This document shows positions 7,101-16,522 of a DNA stretch of 64,000 nt, one piece after another. Origin of the DNA: Aulosira sp. FACHB-615 (GTDB taxonomy: Bacteria > Cyanobacteriota > Cyanobacteriia > Cyanobacteriales > Nostocaceae); contig NZ_JACJSE010000024.1 in NCBI RefSeq assembly GCF_014698045.1, forward strand, positions 34,378 to 98,377, written 5' to 3'. Numbering within the stretch: position 1 is the stretch's first letter; the number at the start of each line of letters is the position of its first letter. A program made the position numbers and the translations under genes. The notes under the pieces were generated by a model that saw only the letters and a program-made list of their open reading frames with translations, made no database searches and was not told the origin of the DNA.

Positions 7101-8942
7101 CTAGAAGTTATCGAAATTAGCGATCGCATCTTTCAATTTCTGCACCACTTCATCTACAGAAATTGCGCCTAATTCCCCAGAAGCACGGGTACGGATGCTT
7201 AAGGAGTTGGTTTCAACTTCTTTTGCACCTACCACTGCCATTACTGGTATTTTATCTTTTTCGGCGTTGCGGATTAATTTACCCAAGCGATCGCCACTGG
7301 TGTCAACTTCGGCACGGATACCCAAGGTCAGCATTTTCGCTACTACAGATTTCGCAAACTCTAGCTGTGCATCACTGACAGATAGCAATCGGATTTGCAC
7401 AGGTGCTAACCACAAGGGGAAATCACCTGCATACTCTTCAATTAATATCCCAATCAGTCGTTCTAAGGAACCGAACGGTGCGCGGTGAATCATCACCGGA
7501 CGTTTGCGCGAACCATCTTCAGCAACGTACTCTAAATCAAAGCGTTCTGGTAAGTTATAGTCAACTTGCACAGTCCCTAATTGCCATTCTCTTTCCAACG
7601 CATCTTTAAAGATAAAGTCAAGCTTCGGCCCATAAAATGCAGCTTCCCCAATACCTTCAAAATGTTCCATTCCTAGCTGTTGAACAGCGCGGCGAATTGC
7701 ACCTTCGGCTTTATCCCAAACCTCATCGCCACCAATATATTTATCACTAGCAGGGTCACGGAAACTCAATCTGGCTTTAAAGTTCTTCAGTTGTAGTTTA
7801 TTGAACACCGATAAAATCAAATCCACCACGTTCAGGAATTCGCTATCGAGTTGTTCTGGGGTGACAAACAAGTGTGAGTCATCCACAGTAAAACCGCGCA
7901 CTCTGGTTAAACCGCCTAATTCCCCTGACTGTTCATAGCGGTAGACCGTGCCAAACTCAGCCAAGCGCATCGGTAGTTCCCGATAAGAGCGTAATTCACT
8001 CTTATATATTTGGATGTGGAAGGGACAGTTCATTGGCTTCATGACAAAGCCTTGCTCAAGTGCTGCGGCGGCTTCATCCTCAGCCATTAAGGGAAACATA
8101 TCTTCTTTATACTTTTGCCAGTGACCGGAAGTTTTAAATAAATCCACCCTCGCAATGTGGGGAGTCACCACAGGTAAATATCCACGCTTGAGTTGTTCTT
8201 GCTTGAGGAAGTCTTCTAAGATACTCCGCAATAAAGTGCCTTTGGGAGTCCATAAAGGTAAACCCGGCCCCACTAAGTCGGAGAAGATAAATAAACCCAA
8301 TTCTTTACCGAGTTTGCGATGGTCACGGCGCTGTGCTTCTTCTTTGCGGCGCTTGTATTCAGCTAGTTGTTCGGGAGTTTCCCAAGCAGTACCGTAAATG
8401 CGCTGTAGTTGCGCTTTGGTTTCATCCCCACGCCAATATGCACCCGCAACGCTTTCTAAATCAATGGCTTTGGGGTTTAATTCTTGAGTATTTTCAACGT
8501 GAGGCCCGGCGCACAAATCCCACCATTGATCACCCAAGTGATAAATAGTAATCGGTTCTTTTAAATCTGCCAGAATTTCTAATTTATAAGGCTCGTTGAT
8601 TGCCTGAATGCGGCGTTCGGCTTCTTCCCGGCTGACTTCTTCTCTAATTACTGGCAATTTGCGATTAATAATCTTCGCCATCTCTTTTTGGATGGCTTTG
8701 AGGTCTTTGTCAGTAAATGGCTCTGGACTGTCAAAATCGTAATAAAATCCATTTTCAATCCAGGGGCCGATTGTAACTTGCGCCTTGGGAAACAGCTTCT
8801 GCACTGCCATTGCCATCACATGAGAAGTTGTGTGGCGAATCTTTTTTAAAGTCTCTGATTCGCTGGTACGGGGTAAAGAAATTTTTTCTGGTTGTTCTGC
8901 TTGATGCAGATTTTGATTAGGCGACATTGGCTGCTGAACCAT
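7101..8942 (-). CDS. thrS: Threonyl-tRNA synthetase
   Basis: Cytosolic class II aminoacyl-tRNA synthetase charging tRNA-Thr. The 613-residue product from ATG 8942 (MVQQPMSPNQ) has the N2 editing domain with HTTSH (HxxxH metal/editing motif) and LCAGPH, then the class II catalytic core with MKPMNCPFHI (zinc-ligand cysteine), motif 2 around RYEQSGELGGLTRVRGF and motif 3 at the PVMIHRAPFGSLERLIG segment, and a C-terminal anticodon-binding domain. An N-terminal TGS domain, present in the E. coli enzyme, is absent, as in other cyanobacterial enzymes I know. An ATG at 9008 would add 22 unrelated residues. A fragment of its tail is copied at 6101-6134. Confidence 0.95.
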   Translation of the reverse strand: MVQQPMSPNQNLHQAEQPEKISLPRTSESETLKKIRHTTSHVMAMAVQKLFPKAQVTIGPWIENGFYYDFDSPEPFTDKDLKAIQKEMAKIINRKLPVIREEVSREEAERRIQAINEPYKLEILADLKEPITIYHLGDQWWDLCAGPHVENTQELNPKAIDLESVAGAYWRGDETKAQLQRIYGTAWETPEQLAEYKRRKEEAQRRDHRKLGKELGLFIFSDLVGPGLPLWTPKGTLLRSILEDFLKQEQLKRGYLPVVTPHIARVDLFKTSGHWQKYKEDMFPLMAEDEAAAALEQGFVMKPMNCPFHIQIYKSELRSYRELPMRLAEFGTVYRYEQSGELGGLTRVRGFTVDDSHLFVTPEQLDSEFLNVVDLILSVFNKLQLKNFKARLSFRDPASDKYIGGDEVWDKAEGAIRRAVQQLGMEHFEGIGEAAFYGPKLDFIFKDALEREWQLGTVQVDYNLPERFDLEYVAEDGSRKRPVMIHRAPFGSLERLIGILIEEYAGDFPLWLAPVQIRLLSVSDAQLEFAKSVVAKMLTLGIRAEVDTSGDRLGKLIRNAEKDKIPVMAVVGAKEVETNSLSIRTRASGELGAISVDEVVQKLKDAIANFDNF

Positions 8943-9008
8943 TGGCGAAGTAATTGCAAAAAGTAATTTATTAGTTAAAATGCTGAAAAGCTTACCCAAA
9001 TATAACAT

Positions 9009-9315
9009 AGGGTTATATTTCAGCTTGACGGACTTTTAGCTGTCCTGGATGCACTCTAGCATTGTATGAAGTATGAAGTGTAAAGTCTGAAGTATGAAAC
9101 TTAATCTTAGCTTGCCGACTGTGTTTTCTTCTGTCTACAGTCTTTAGCCTGAATTTTCTTAGGTTAAATTACTGTGTTCTTGATGAAGATTTGCTTTTCG
9201 TAATCATTATGACAGATTTTTTTTACTATCTTTCTGAGGACATAGCATATAATAATGTTAAGTTTTGTAAAAAACGTTAATATTAATAAGAAAAATAGAA
9301 GTATCCTTCATAGCT
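9009..9315. other. Spacer between divergent thrS and DUF2605 gene
   Basis: No gene seen. It holds a short heptamer-like tandem repeat at 9064-9100 (GTATGAA-GTATGAA-GTGTAAA-GTCTGAA units), and AT-rich sequence ahead of both divergent genes that must contain their promoters. Confidence 0.6.
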
Positions 9316-9636
9316 ATGCAAGACTCAAATTTACCAGGGACTGAGTTGCTGAAAACGGTCTTAGAGCCTTTGTTAGAAGACTTTGACTATTGGTTTGGGC
9401 GATCGCGCCACCTTTTAGAAACTGAGCAACTCTCATTTATGAGTCATCAAGAACAATCTAACCTGCTGTTACGAGTCAAGCAAGCACAAACAGAACTAAA
9501 CACAGCAAAAATGCTATTTGCAGCCACTGATAAACAAGTCGGATTGGATATGACAACCTTAGCGCCTTGGCATCAATTGGTTACAGAATGTTGGAATGTA
9601 GGGATGCGCTTTCATCAAGAAAAAGAAAAGTCATAG
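9316..9636 (+). CDS. DUF2605 family protein
   Basis: 106-residue, mostly alpha-helical soluble protein that I assign to the cyanobacterial DUF2605 family on overall appearance (start ...GTELLKTVLEPLLEDFDYWF, then ETEQLSFMSHQEQSNLL, end HQLVTECWNVGMRF in outline). Function unknown. It is followed 248 bases later by a DUF2973 gene on the same strand; I recall the two families being neighbours in many cyanobacteria, which supports both calls. No signal peptide or membrane helix. Confidence 0.7.
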   Translation: MQDSNLPGTELLKTVLEPLLEDFDYWFGRSRHLLETEQLSFMSHQEQSNLLLRVKQAQTELNTAKMLFAATDKQVGLDMTTLAPWHQLVTECWNVGMRFHQEKEKS

Positions 9637-9884
9637 CTCTAGCTGGAGTTAGTGACACATCACACACTTCGCATAGATACTATAAAATACTTAATAAATT
9701 TTTTATTAACAAATAATGTATCCTATGCTACCGTTAATTGAATAAGCCTTGACAAATTTTTCATATTAATCATATAAGCGCATCAAAAGTGCGTTAAAAA
9801 TCTACACTCGCTGCGAGTCCCAACCTCAGCGAAGTTTTTCAGTATAAGGTTTTTAAACTTGCTGCCCTGGAGGAAACCCGCATT

Positions 9885-10196
9885 ATGTTGCACCTACTTT
9901 ATATTCTTGCTTTTACGATTTTGGCTTGTATTGCAGTGGCGAACTTAATTCGCAACTTAGTTATGTTTAGTTTTATTGACAGAGAGCGAAATTATCAAGC
10001 CAAACCTTCAGCAAATCGAAATTATCGTTCAGGGAGACAATCAGTACCCCATCCAGAATTATTAGATAGCAATGGCAACATCATTAAAGAACCATTATTA
10101 GTTATGCGTTCCATTAATGTTGAAGATGCTAGACAACAACTAGATGCAATTTATGAAGCTTCTCCAGGACAAAAGAGTGAAAATCATGAAAAGTAG
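9885..10196 (+). CDS. DUF2973 family membrane-anchored protein
   Basis: 103 residues: one N-terminal membrane helix (about 3-22, LHLLYILAFTILACIAVANL) and a soluble tail with the segment VPHPELLDSNGNIIKEPLLVMR that marks the cyanobacterial DUF2973 family. Function unknown. A good Shine-Dalgarno sequence (GGAGG at 9871-9875) precedes the ATG by about 10 bases. The stop runs directly into a GGGGAGT heptamer array. Confidence 0.7.
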   Translation: MLHLLYILAFTILACIAVANLIRNLVMFSFIDRERNYQAKPSANRNYRSGRQSVPHPELLDSNGNIIKEPLLVMRSINVEDARQQLDAIYEASPGQKSENHEK

Positions 10197-10705
10197 GGAG
10201 TAGGGAGTGGGGAGTGGGGAGTGGGGAGTCTCACAAGTGTAGGTTTTTAACAGAGTGATGAGTAGCGACTCTAAAAATCACGATTTAATCAGAGTTCCAC
10301 CCCCCTCACACCCTTATACCCCTACACCCTAAATCAAGGTTTTTGGGGCAGAACGTAAAAAACCTACACCTGTCAGGAGTGGGGAGTAGGGGCTAGATAT
10401 TTATATCTAAAGCCACACAAAAGTCTGAAATTTGAACTTCTAACCCCTAGCCTCTAGCCCCTAGTACAGATTGGCGTAAATAAACAGACCATAAGAAATT
10501 GCTAAAAGACTTGTGGTATGAATATTCTTTCTTTTTCCTTTTGCCCTTCGGGTTCACCATTTGACGACAGTTGCCTCAAGTCGGGAGACCCGCCCACGGC
10601 ACTGTCTCCTTTATGCCGGGAAACCCGTCCACCGCAATGGCTCACCTTTTTACTTTTGCCTTGTTGTACTAGCCTCCAGCCTCATTGATACTTCATATTG
10701 TTTGA
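10197..10705. other. Repeat-rich spacer between convergent genes
   Basis: Not coding. It begins with a GGGGAGT-type heptamer array (10193-10229), continues with an inverted-repeat element (10233-10373), then resumes the same heptamer repeat (10375-10392). Around 10540-10650 lies GC-richer sequence with short imperfect repeats (GGGAGACCCGCCCACGGC / GGGAAACCCGTCCACCGC) of a kind dispersed in Nostoc-type genomes. Confidence 0.7.
10233..10373. mobile_element. MITE-like element, family C, inserted in a heptamer array
   Basis: A 141-base segment with 16-base terminal inverted repeats matching at 15 positions: ACAAGTGTAGGTTTTT (10233-10248) and AAAAACCTACACCTGT (10358-10373). GGAGTGGGGAGT-type heptamers lie on both sides, so it appears to interrupt one array. 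No coding capacity. Confidence 0.55.
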
Positions 10706-12997
10706 TTAAGCTTCGATAACTACGCGGAGATTACCGCGTTTTTTTGCTACGCGGCAGGCAGTAGTATTACCAGAACGCTCAAACTCCAAATCAAGAATTG
10801 TTGTACCAACTCGTAAATTGTGAAATGACAGTTGATTAATCGACTCTGGTAAAGCGGGGTCGATTATTCGTAGGCAGTTATTTTGCGCGTCTGGGACTAA
10901 ATTGACAATCATTTGTAGCATTTGAAACACGCTACCTGTAGCCCAAGCTTGTGGTGTACAAGCCACAGGATATTGTACAGGGGCGTTATCACCATTGCGT
11001 TCGTAGCCGCAAAACAGTTCTGGAGGACGTTGATAAGGCTGGTGATTAGTCATGTCGAGTATACCTTGAAAAAGTTCCAAGGCTTGATCGATTAAACCGA
11101 GCGATCGCAAACCCGTTGCAATTAAAGAGTTATCATGAGGCCACACTGAACCAGTGTGATAACCCATTGGATTGTATGCTGGCGATAAACTGCTTAAAGT
11201 CCGAATCCCCCAACCATTAAACATATCGGGGGCGCGTAACCTTTCCGCCACACTATAGGCTTTTTCTGGGGTAAAGATGCCCAACTGTAAACAATGACCA
11301 GGGTTAGATGTCACACTATCTACCTGTTTACCTTCGCCATCCAAAGCTAAAGCACAAAAATCTTGGTCTTCTATCCAAAAGTCTTGATTAAACCGCAACT
11401 TCAAATTTTTGGCTTCTTCTTGCCAACGGTCTGCTAAATCTAACCGCTTCTTCATTCGGGCAATTTCAGCCAAACGGATTTTAGCGGAATAAACATAAGC
11501 TTGGACTTCACACAAAGCAATAGTCCCGTTAGCCAAATCTCCTTTACGGTCAACAATACAGTCGCCAGAGTCTTTCCAACCTTGATTAGCTAAACCGCGT
11601 TTTGATTTGCGATAGTAACTCAAATAGCCAGTTGCTTGCAAGTTGCGGTCAATCCATTCCATTGCGGCTAAAGCATTTGGCCAAAGCTGTTCTAAGGTTT
11701 CGTGGTCATTAGTCCAAATGTAGTATTCACCATACAGCATCAACCACAAAGGCGTAGCATCAACTGTACCGTAATAAGGTGTGTGGGGAATTTCTTGACA
11801 ACGCGCCATTTCACCCAAGCGTAACTCGTGCAGAATTTTACCTGGTTCTTCTTCGCGCCATTCGTCCTCGGTTTTACCTTGGTAAGCGGCTAATAGTTGC
11901 AAAGTTTCTTTGGCGATTTGCGAGTTTAAGATTAAGGTTTGGGAAGCCGTAATAATCGAATCTCGGCCGAACAACGCCGAAAACCAAGGTACGCCCGCAG
12001 AAACTGTCTTGTACTTGCCGAAGGACTGGCGTAACAAGTACATATCTTGTTCAGCGCGGTTAATGATGTGATTGAGTGTACTTTTATCGGAACTAATGCG
12101 GGTAATTTGTTGTACCCAATTTTGTTCTTCCATCATTTCTGCGGCTTTAGCTTGTCCTAGAGTAAAAGCAGCACTGACGGTAGAACTGGAAGTATTGTTA
12201 GTGAACAAATTAATCCGATAGCCAATTTTTTGAGTTTCATGAGAGGCTAACTCTAAACGCCAAACGGCTGTGTAACCTTTAAAGTGATCTGGTAGGTAAT
12301 GCTGGAAATGAATACGCGATTCCATGATTAAGCCATCCAGACCTTGATAAGCTAAGGTTAAGAATTCGGCTTTCTGGGCTTCTGGGTGAGGTGATACAGG
12401 TACAGCACCATCACCATTAAATTGGGCTGCGTCTTCGTGTATTGGTTCTACTAGACGTAGAAGTTTACCTCGTTGGGGTCGTTCATAACCCCGCACTTCA
12501 AACAAATCAACAAAATCAGCATCAAAGCTGATGCTGAGTTCAAAGCTGACAGTAGTGGTGCTGTAGTTAGATATTTCGATTTCTTCAAATAGTGCGCCAT
12601 TGAGGACGATTTCGCGGCGGATGCCTATACTATCAGCTTTGAGGCGATCGTCAATTCTGGGATTAGTACACAAAATCGAAAGAGAAAATCCCTTTTCTGC
12701 TGTGCTGCTTAGGAGTGTAGGCGATCGCCCTTCAATTTGCAATTCTAAACGGTTGAGAAATCGCGTATCACAACAAAACAATCCCATACTGGGGTTGCCA
12801 TCATTCAGAGAACAGCCTGAAATGTTCCCTATTGTATCTGTAACTAAGAATAAATCATCATCTTTTACCGTCAGCGTGGGTTGTGGTCGTTCACTTACCA
12901 CACAAGGCCACTCTGACATAGGTAATTGTTCTGCGGGGATAAAAGTCTTGCCGTCCAATGAAATTTTATCTTGGGTGATTAGCAAATCCGGTGTCAT
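10706..12997 (-). CDS. Amylo-alpha-1,6-glucosidase / glycogen-debranching-type family protein
   Basis: 763-residue cytosolic protein. The N-terminal third (about residues 35-225) looks like the beta-sandwich found ahead of such glucosidases (bacterial GDE N-terminal domain), including CDTRFLNRLELQIEG. The rest is an alpha/alpha-barrel of the debranching-enzyme C-terminal type: AGVPWFSALFGRDSI at about 335-347, the YYGTVDATPLWLML motif at about 405, GWKDSGD at about 475 and GSVWPHDNSLIA at about 620, all typical. Expected substrates are alpha-1,6 branch points of glycogen or related oligosaccharides. It is an alternative to the GlgX-type debranching route; which sugar it really cleaves is not shown by sequence. 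Standing alone between repeat-rich spacers. Confidence 0.85.
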   Translation of the reverse strand: MTPDLLITQDKISLDGKTFIPAEQLPMSEWPCVVSERPQPTLTVKDDDLFLVTDTIGNISGCSLNDGNPSMGLFCCDTRFLNRLELQIEGRSPTLLSSTAEKGFSLSILCTNPRIDDRLKADSIGIRREIVLNGALFEEIEISNYSTTTVSFELSISFDADFVDLFEVRGYERPQRGKLLRLVEPIHEDAAQFNGDGAVPVSPHPEAQKAEFLTLAYQGLDGLIMESRIHFQHYLPDHFKGYTAVWRLELASHETQKIGYRINLFTNNTSSSTVSAAFTLGQAKAAEMMEEQNWVQQITRISSDKSTLNHIINRAEQDMYLLRQSFGKYKTVSAGVPWFSALFGRDSIITASQTLILNSQIAKETLQLLAAYQGKTEDEWREEEPGKILHELRLGEMARCQEIPHTPYYGTVDATPLWLMLYGEYYIWTNDHETLEQLWPNALAAMEWIDRNLQATGYLSYYRKSKRGLANQGWKDSGDCIVDRKGDLANGTIALCEVQAYVYSAKIRLAEIARMKKRLDLADRWQEEAKNLKLRFNQDFWIEDQDFCALALDGEGKQVDSVTSNPGHCLQLGIFTPEKAYSVAERLRAPDMFNGWGIRTLSSLSPAYNPMGYHTGSVWPHDNSLIATGLRSLGLIDQALELFQGILDMTNHQPYQRPPELFCGYERNGDNAPVQYPVACTPQAWATGSVFQMLQMIVNLVPDAQNNCLRIIDPALPESINQLSFHNLRVGTTILDLEFERSGNTTACRVAKKRGNLRVVIEA

Positions 12998-14181
12998 CAG
13001 CCAATGTTCCGTGTATAAGTCTATGTTTTCGTAGTCGGAGTAACTTTGAGCAGTTCAACAGCAGTAAAATCCAAGCAAAAAATTCTGTTCAGAACTGTGA
13101 AAAATAAGTTCTGAGAAACTTATGGGAGAAAATTTACATAACAAATCTTTATAAATTTATATTGTCTGGGGTGAAAGTCAAGGCTGATATTACAGGATTT
13201 TCACAGATATTAAATCAACCCTGGTATATACTCCCACCTGACTTGCTTTATCTTGTATTTTGGGACTAAAGCTCCACAATCAAAGCAAAATCCAGAATTC
13301 CACGTTCATCAGGCTGCAAAAAGATGCAAAGCTATCGAAAAACCAGTAAATTGGAGATTTATGGGGCTGATTGCAGAAGGCAGTCCCGATGAAACTTGTT
13401 TCATAGCCAAGCATGAAAGTGGGACTAGCATTTTTACTCAGCACTCAGCACTTTCAAGCCTAGATTTCCCACACCCCCCAAACTTCCCACACTCCCCACA
13501 CTCCCCACACCCCCTACCCATACCTGAGAAATTCGGGTCAAGTCAGGAGGTACTCTAGCAACGTCGGAGAAGTCAAAAGTATTCTTCATTTTTGCCTTTT
13601 GACTTACCGCTAGGCGGTTGAGGTAAGAGGCAGTACCGAGGGGCAGTTAACAGAGAAGTCAATTCAGACTTCAGATTTGATCAACTTTTGGTTAACGAAA
13701 GGGCAGTTCTGACCGAAAATGTATATTGAGCGTAGTAGCTTAGGACTTAAATCATCCCAATGGGCAAAATCTAGATCAACAAACACAATTTCTATCCAGA
13801 CCATAGCATCTTGAGAGAATGGCAATACCACGTCTATGCCTGACTAAACAAAGATGCTGACGGAATTGATCTCCGTTATTGGGTTTGAACTTGACTAGAG
13901 ACTGGGATATTTGTCAAGAAACCTCTAGGCACTTCCTCCTTGTGCAGTCAAGCAAAATAACTTGCCATCTGATGACTAAAAGCTGAACAATGTACCAAAA
14001 GCCTGTTTTGACTTTTAGCAACCTAGATTGGCAGTTAATTGCTGATACTGCCTTTTGCAGGTGCTGTTTAGGATTCTTTACATAATCTAACGGTCTATCT
14101 AGTTTGAGAGTTGATTGTAATTTGTACAATGCAGCTGTGACGTGGATTTTTTCTGTGAAAGTGGCTCCTTAAATAATATTC
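12998..14181. other. Long non-coding spacer ahead of the DICT kinase
   Basis: About 1.2 kb with no convincing gene. It contains ACTCAGC-type heptamers (13434-13455), a complement GGGGAGT-type array (13468-13520), and a weak pair of inverted ends (CACCTGACTTG near 13235-13245 and CAAGTCAGGAGG at 13539-13550) that could bound another degraded mobile element. Short frames at 13253 and 13914 have no protein-like composition. Promoters of the two divergent flanking genes must be at the edges. Confidence 0.6.
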
Positions 14182-16188
14182 ATGAGCATTTCGACTTCTG
14201 TGCTGAGTGATCTGCTACAGTCCATTCCTTACCTGCGACCCCAGCTATATTTCAAAGCTTCACTAACCGCCCTCTCCCATGCGATGGAAGATCAGGTTTT
14301 GGCGGCGACTTTAGACAGACCTTTGGTAATTGCCAGCTTTCAACGCGAGCGATTTTATCGCCAAGAAGCTCATCGCTATCAAAGGCTGGCGCAGCGCAGT
14401 AATCAAATATACGTTTTAGCTGCTCCAGAAACGGACTTTGCCAATAGCTCGGAATACTATGAGAAAGTAGCCTTTGAACCAGATGATGCTTTAACGCAAG
14501 AGTGGCACTTAGTAGTGGTTGCTGATAATTATGCTACTTGCTTAGTGTGTCGAGAAAGCTTGGGTTCTATTACCAAAAATCAGCAAGTGCCAGAGTTTAG
14601 TACTGGTTTGGATATAGACACAGCCCGCAGGTTTGAGGGTATATGGACATCAGAGCGAGGAGTTAGCCTGAAAGCGGCACAATTGCTATTGGACAGGATT
14701 TTAATTTATCGCCCAGACTTGGCAAATAAAATCAAGGAAGCCCGCCAAAGGTTTGGCATTGGGGAACCAAGAATTTACTCTCAAATCGGACAACCCGAAT
14801 TTGCTTGTGATATCGATACAGATCCTTTTGTGCAGCGATTGGTAACTTATTTGCAAGCTAGTCAGTATAAATTACACAAAGCTTATCGCTCAATTATTGC
14901 CCAAGCCCGTAAAGAACGTTTAATTAATTCTATTAGTACGGCAATTAGGCGATCGCTTGACCCCCATGAAGTCTTGCAAATCGCCGCCCAAGAGTTAGGA
15001 CAACACTTAGGGACAAGTCGTTGTTTAATTTACCGCGCTCAAGCCACACAAGCCCAAGCCACAATTGAACATGAATTTTTGACGACTGGCGTTTTATCGG
15101 TGTGTGGGCAAACTTGGGATTTAGATAACAATGCTTTGTTTCAGGAAGTTGTACAGCTAGGGGAAGGTGTTTGTGTAGCTGATACACATAATGATTTGCG
15201 AATCAGCAGTTCTAGAAATCTGTCCTTAATTGCCAAAAAATACAGTATTCGTTCCTGGTTAATGGAACCAGTATTATCTCAGGGAAGACTGCTGGGGATT
15301 GTGGAACTACACTATTGCAGTGTACCGCCCCACCAGTGGCAAGCCGGAGAACTTGACTTGGTAAAAGCGATCGCCACCCAAATCGGGGCCGCTTTAATTC
15401 AAGCCGAAGCCTACGCCAACCTCGAAGAACTCAACCAACAACTAGAAGCCCTCGATCGCACCCGCAGCAACTTGATAGCCATTACCGGTCACGAACTGCG
15501 TACCCCCTTATCTACCATTCAAGTTTGCTTAGAAAGCCTCGCCAGCGAACCAGATATGCCTTTGGAATTACAGCAGGTAATGTTAAATACAGCCCTAGCC
15601 GATTCCGAACGGATGCGGAAACTCGTCCAGGATTTTCTCACCCTGTCTAACCTAGAAAGCGGCCGCGTAGAATGGCATCCCGAATCACTCACCTTACAAG
15701 AATGTGTGGATTTAGCCCTGAGTCGCACTCGCACCCGCCCTTCAATGGAAAATCCGCCCCAAATCACAACCCAAATCACAGAAAATTTACCTTTAGTTAA
15801 AGCCGATGGCGATTGGTTAGTGGAAGTCTTGGCAAAACTCATCGACAACGCCTGCAAATTTACGCCCTCTGACGGGGAAATTTCCATTCAAGCCTCTCAA
15901 AACGGCAATCAGATGGTAGAAGTCACCGTGGCTGATACCGGACGGGGTATTGAGCCAAATCGCTTGGAGGTGGTATTTGACCGCTTTTATCAGGAAGAAG
16001 GGGCGCTACGGCGTACCGCAGGCGGCACAGGTTTGGGTTTAGCAATTTGTCGGCAAATTGTCAATGGTTGGGGCGGAGAAATTTGGGCAGAGTCGCAAGG
16101 GAAAGACCAAGGTAGTCAGTTTCATTTCACCATTCCCATTGTTCTGGGTAGCCAGGAAGAAAAGCGAGCAAGGGTGAGGAGTAAATAA
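14182..16188 (+). CDS. DICT-GAF sensor histidine kinase
   Basis: 668-residue cytosolic kinase with no membrane segment. Residues 1-180 resemble the cyanobacterial DICT sensory domain (LYFKASLTALSHAMEDQVL, ...RPLVIASFQRERFYRQEAHRY in outline). Residues about 250-400 form a GAF domain (RSLDPHEVLQIAAQELG start). Next come a HisKA dimerisation segment with the phosphoacceptor H437 in TGHELRTPL, and an HATPase_c domain with N-box LIDNACKFTP, G1 VADTGRGIEP, F-box FDRFYQ and G2 GGTGLGLAI. It ends with a short basic tail. No response regulator is adjacent, so the partner is encoded elsewhere. The ligand of the DICT and GAF domains is unknown. Confidence 0.9.
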   Translation: MSISTSVLSDLLQSIPYLRPQLYFKASLTALSHAMEDQVLAATLDRPLVIASFQRERFYRQEAHRYQRLAQRSNQIYVLAAPETDFANSSEYYEKVAFEPDDALTQEWHLVVVADNYATCLVCRESLGSITKNQQVPEFSTGLDIDTARRFEGIWTSERGVSLKAAQLLLDRILIYRPDLANKIKEARQRFGIGEPRIYSQIGQPEFACDIDTDPFVQRLVTYLQASQYKLHKAYRSIIAQARKERLINSISTAIRRSLDPHEVLQIAAQELGQHLGTSRCLIYRAQATQAQATIEHEFLTTGVLSVCGQTWDLDNNALFQEVVQLGEGVCVADTHNDLRISSSRNLSLIAKKYSIRSWLMEPVLSQGRLLGIVELHYCSVPPHQWQAGELDLVKAIATQIGAALIQAEAYANLEELNQQLEALDRTRSNLIAITGHELRTPLSTIQVCLESLASEPDMPLELQQVMLNTALADSERMRKLVQDFLTLSNLESGRVEWHPESLTLQECVDLALSRTRTRPSMENPPQITTQITENLPLVKADGDWLVEVLAKLIDNACKFTPSDGEISIQASQNGNQMVEVTVADTGRGIEPNRLEVVFDRFYQEEGALRRTAGGTGLGLAICRQIVNGWGGEIWAESQGKDQGSQFHFTIPIVLGSQEEKRARVRSK

Positions 16189-16216
16189 CGGGATGTGTGA
16201 CTTCTCCAAACCTAAT

Positions 16217-16509
16217 AGGACTTACGCAAAAAAACGAAAAAATAAGTTTTAATAAAGGGTGCAGGGGTATGAGGGTGTAAGCAATACGGTTCGGTTAACA
16301 AATGTATCTGTTGAGGTGAGCAGGGGGGCGGAGGAGCTTCAGGTGCAGGGGAGAGCGTACCTTCGTTCCCCCTTTCACCCCTGCACCCTTGCTTGCCTAC
16401 ACAAGTAAGTTTCTTATCCGAACCGAACCGTATTGAGGGTGTAAGAAGTATTCAAAACCCTTACACCCCCACACCCAATCCCCACAGACAATTGTGGTGC
16501 GTAAGTCCT
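16217..16509. mobile_element. MITE-like element, family A copy 2 (interrupted)
   Basis: Bounded by the same perfect 12-base inverted repeat as the copy at 145-262: AGGACTTACGCA (16217-16228) and TGCGTAAGTCCT (16498-16509). It is 293 bases long because a second element (16282-16435) has inserted into it; without the insert and one target duplicate it would be about 129 bases, like the other copies (118 and 130). Confidence 0.65.
16282..16435. mobile_element. MITE-like element, family B, nested in family A
   Basis: Perfect 15-base terminal inverted repeats, CAATACGGTTCGGTT (16282-16296) and AACCGAACCGTATTG (16421-16435), enclose 124 bases without a gene. The flanks are a direct repeat AGGGTGTAAG (16272-16281 and 16436-16445), which reads as a target-site duplication made on insertion. 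The boundary is ambiguous by one base. Confidence 0.75.
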
Positions 16510-16522
16510 ACCTAAGTCCTAA

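Noticed and set aside
12600..13034. 144-codon plus-strand frame opposite the debranching-type glucosidase gene
   Set aside because: It lies almost wholly antisense to a well-supported gene, has no domain-like pattern, and arises from codon bias on the other strand.
13229..13555. Possible fourth MITE with CACCTGACTTG-like ends
   Set aside because: The inverted ends match only in part and no related copy is seen in the window; left as a note in the spacer entry.
13914..14129. 71-codon minus-strand frame before the DICT kinase
   Set aside because: Lacks any recognisable motif and looks like random non-coding sequence.
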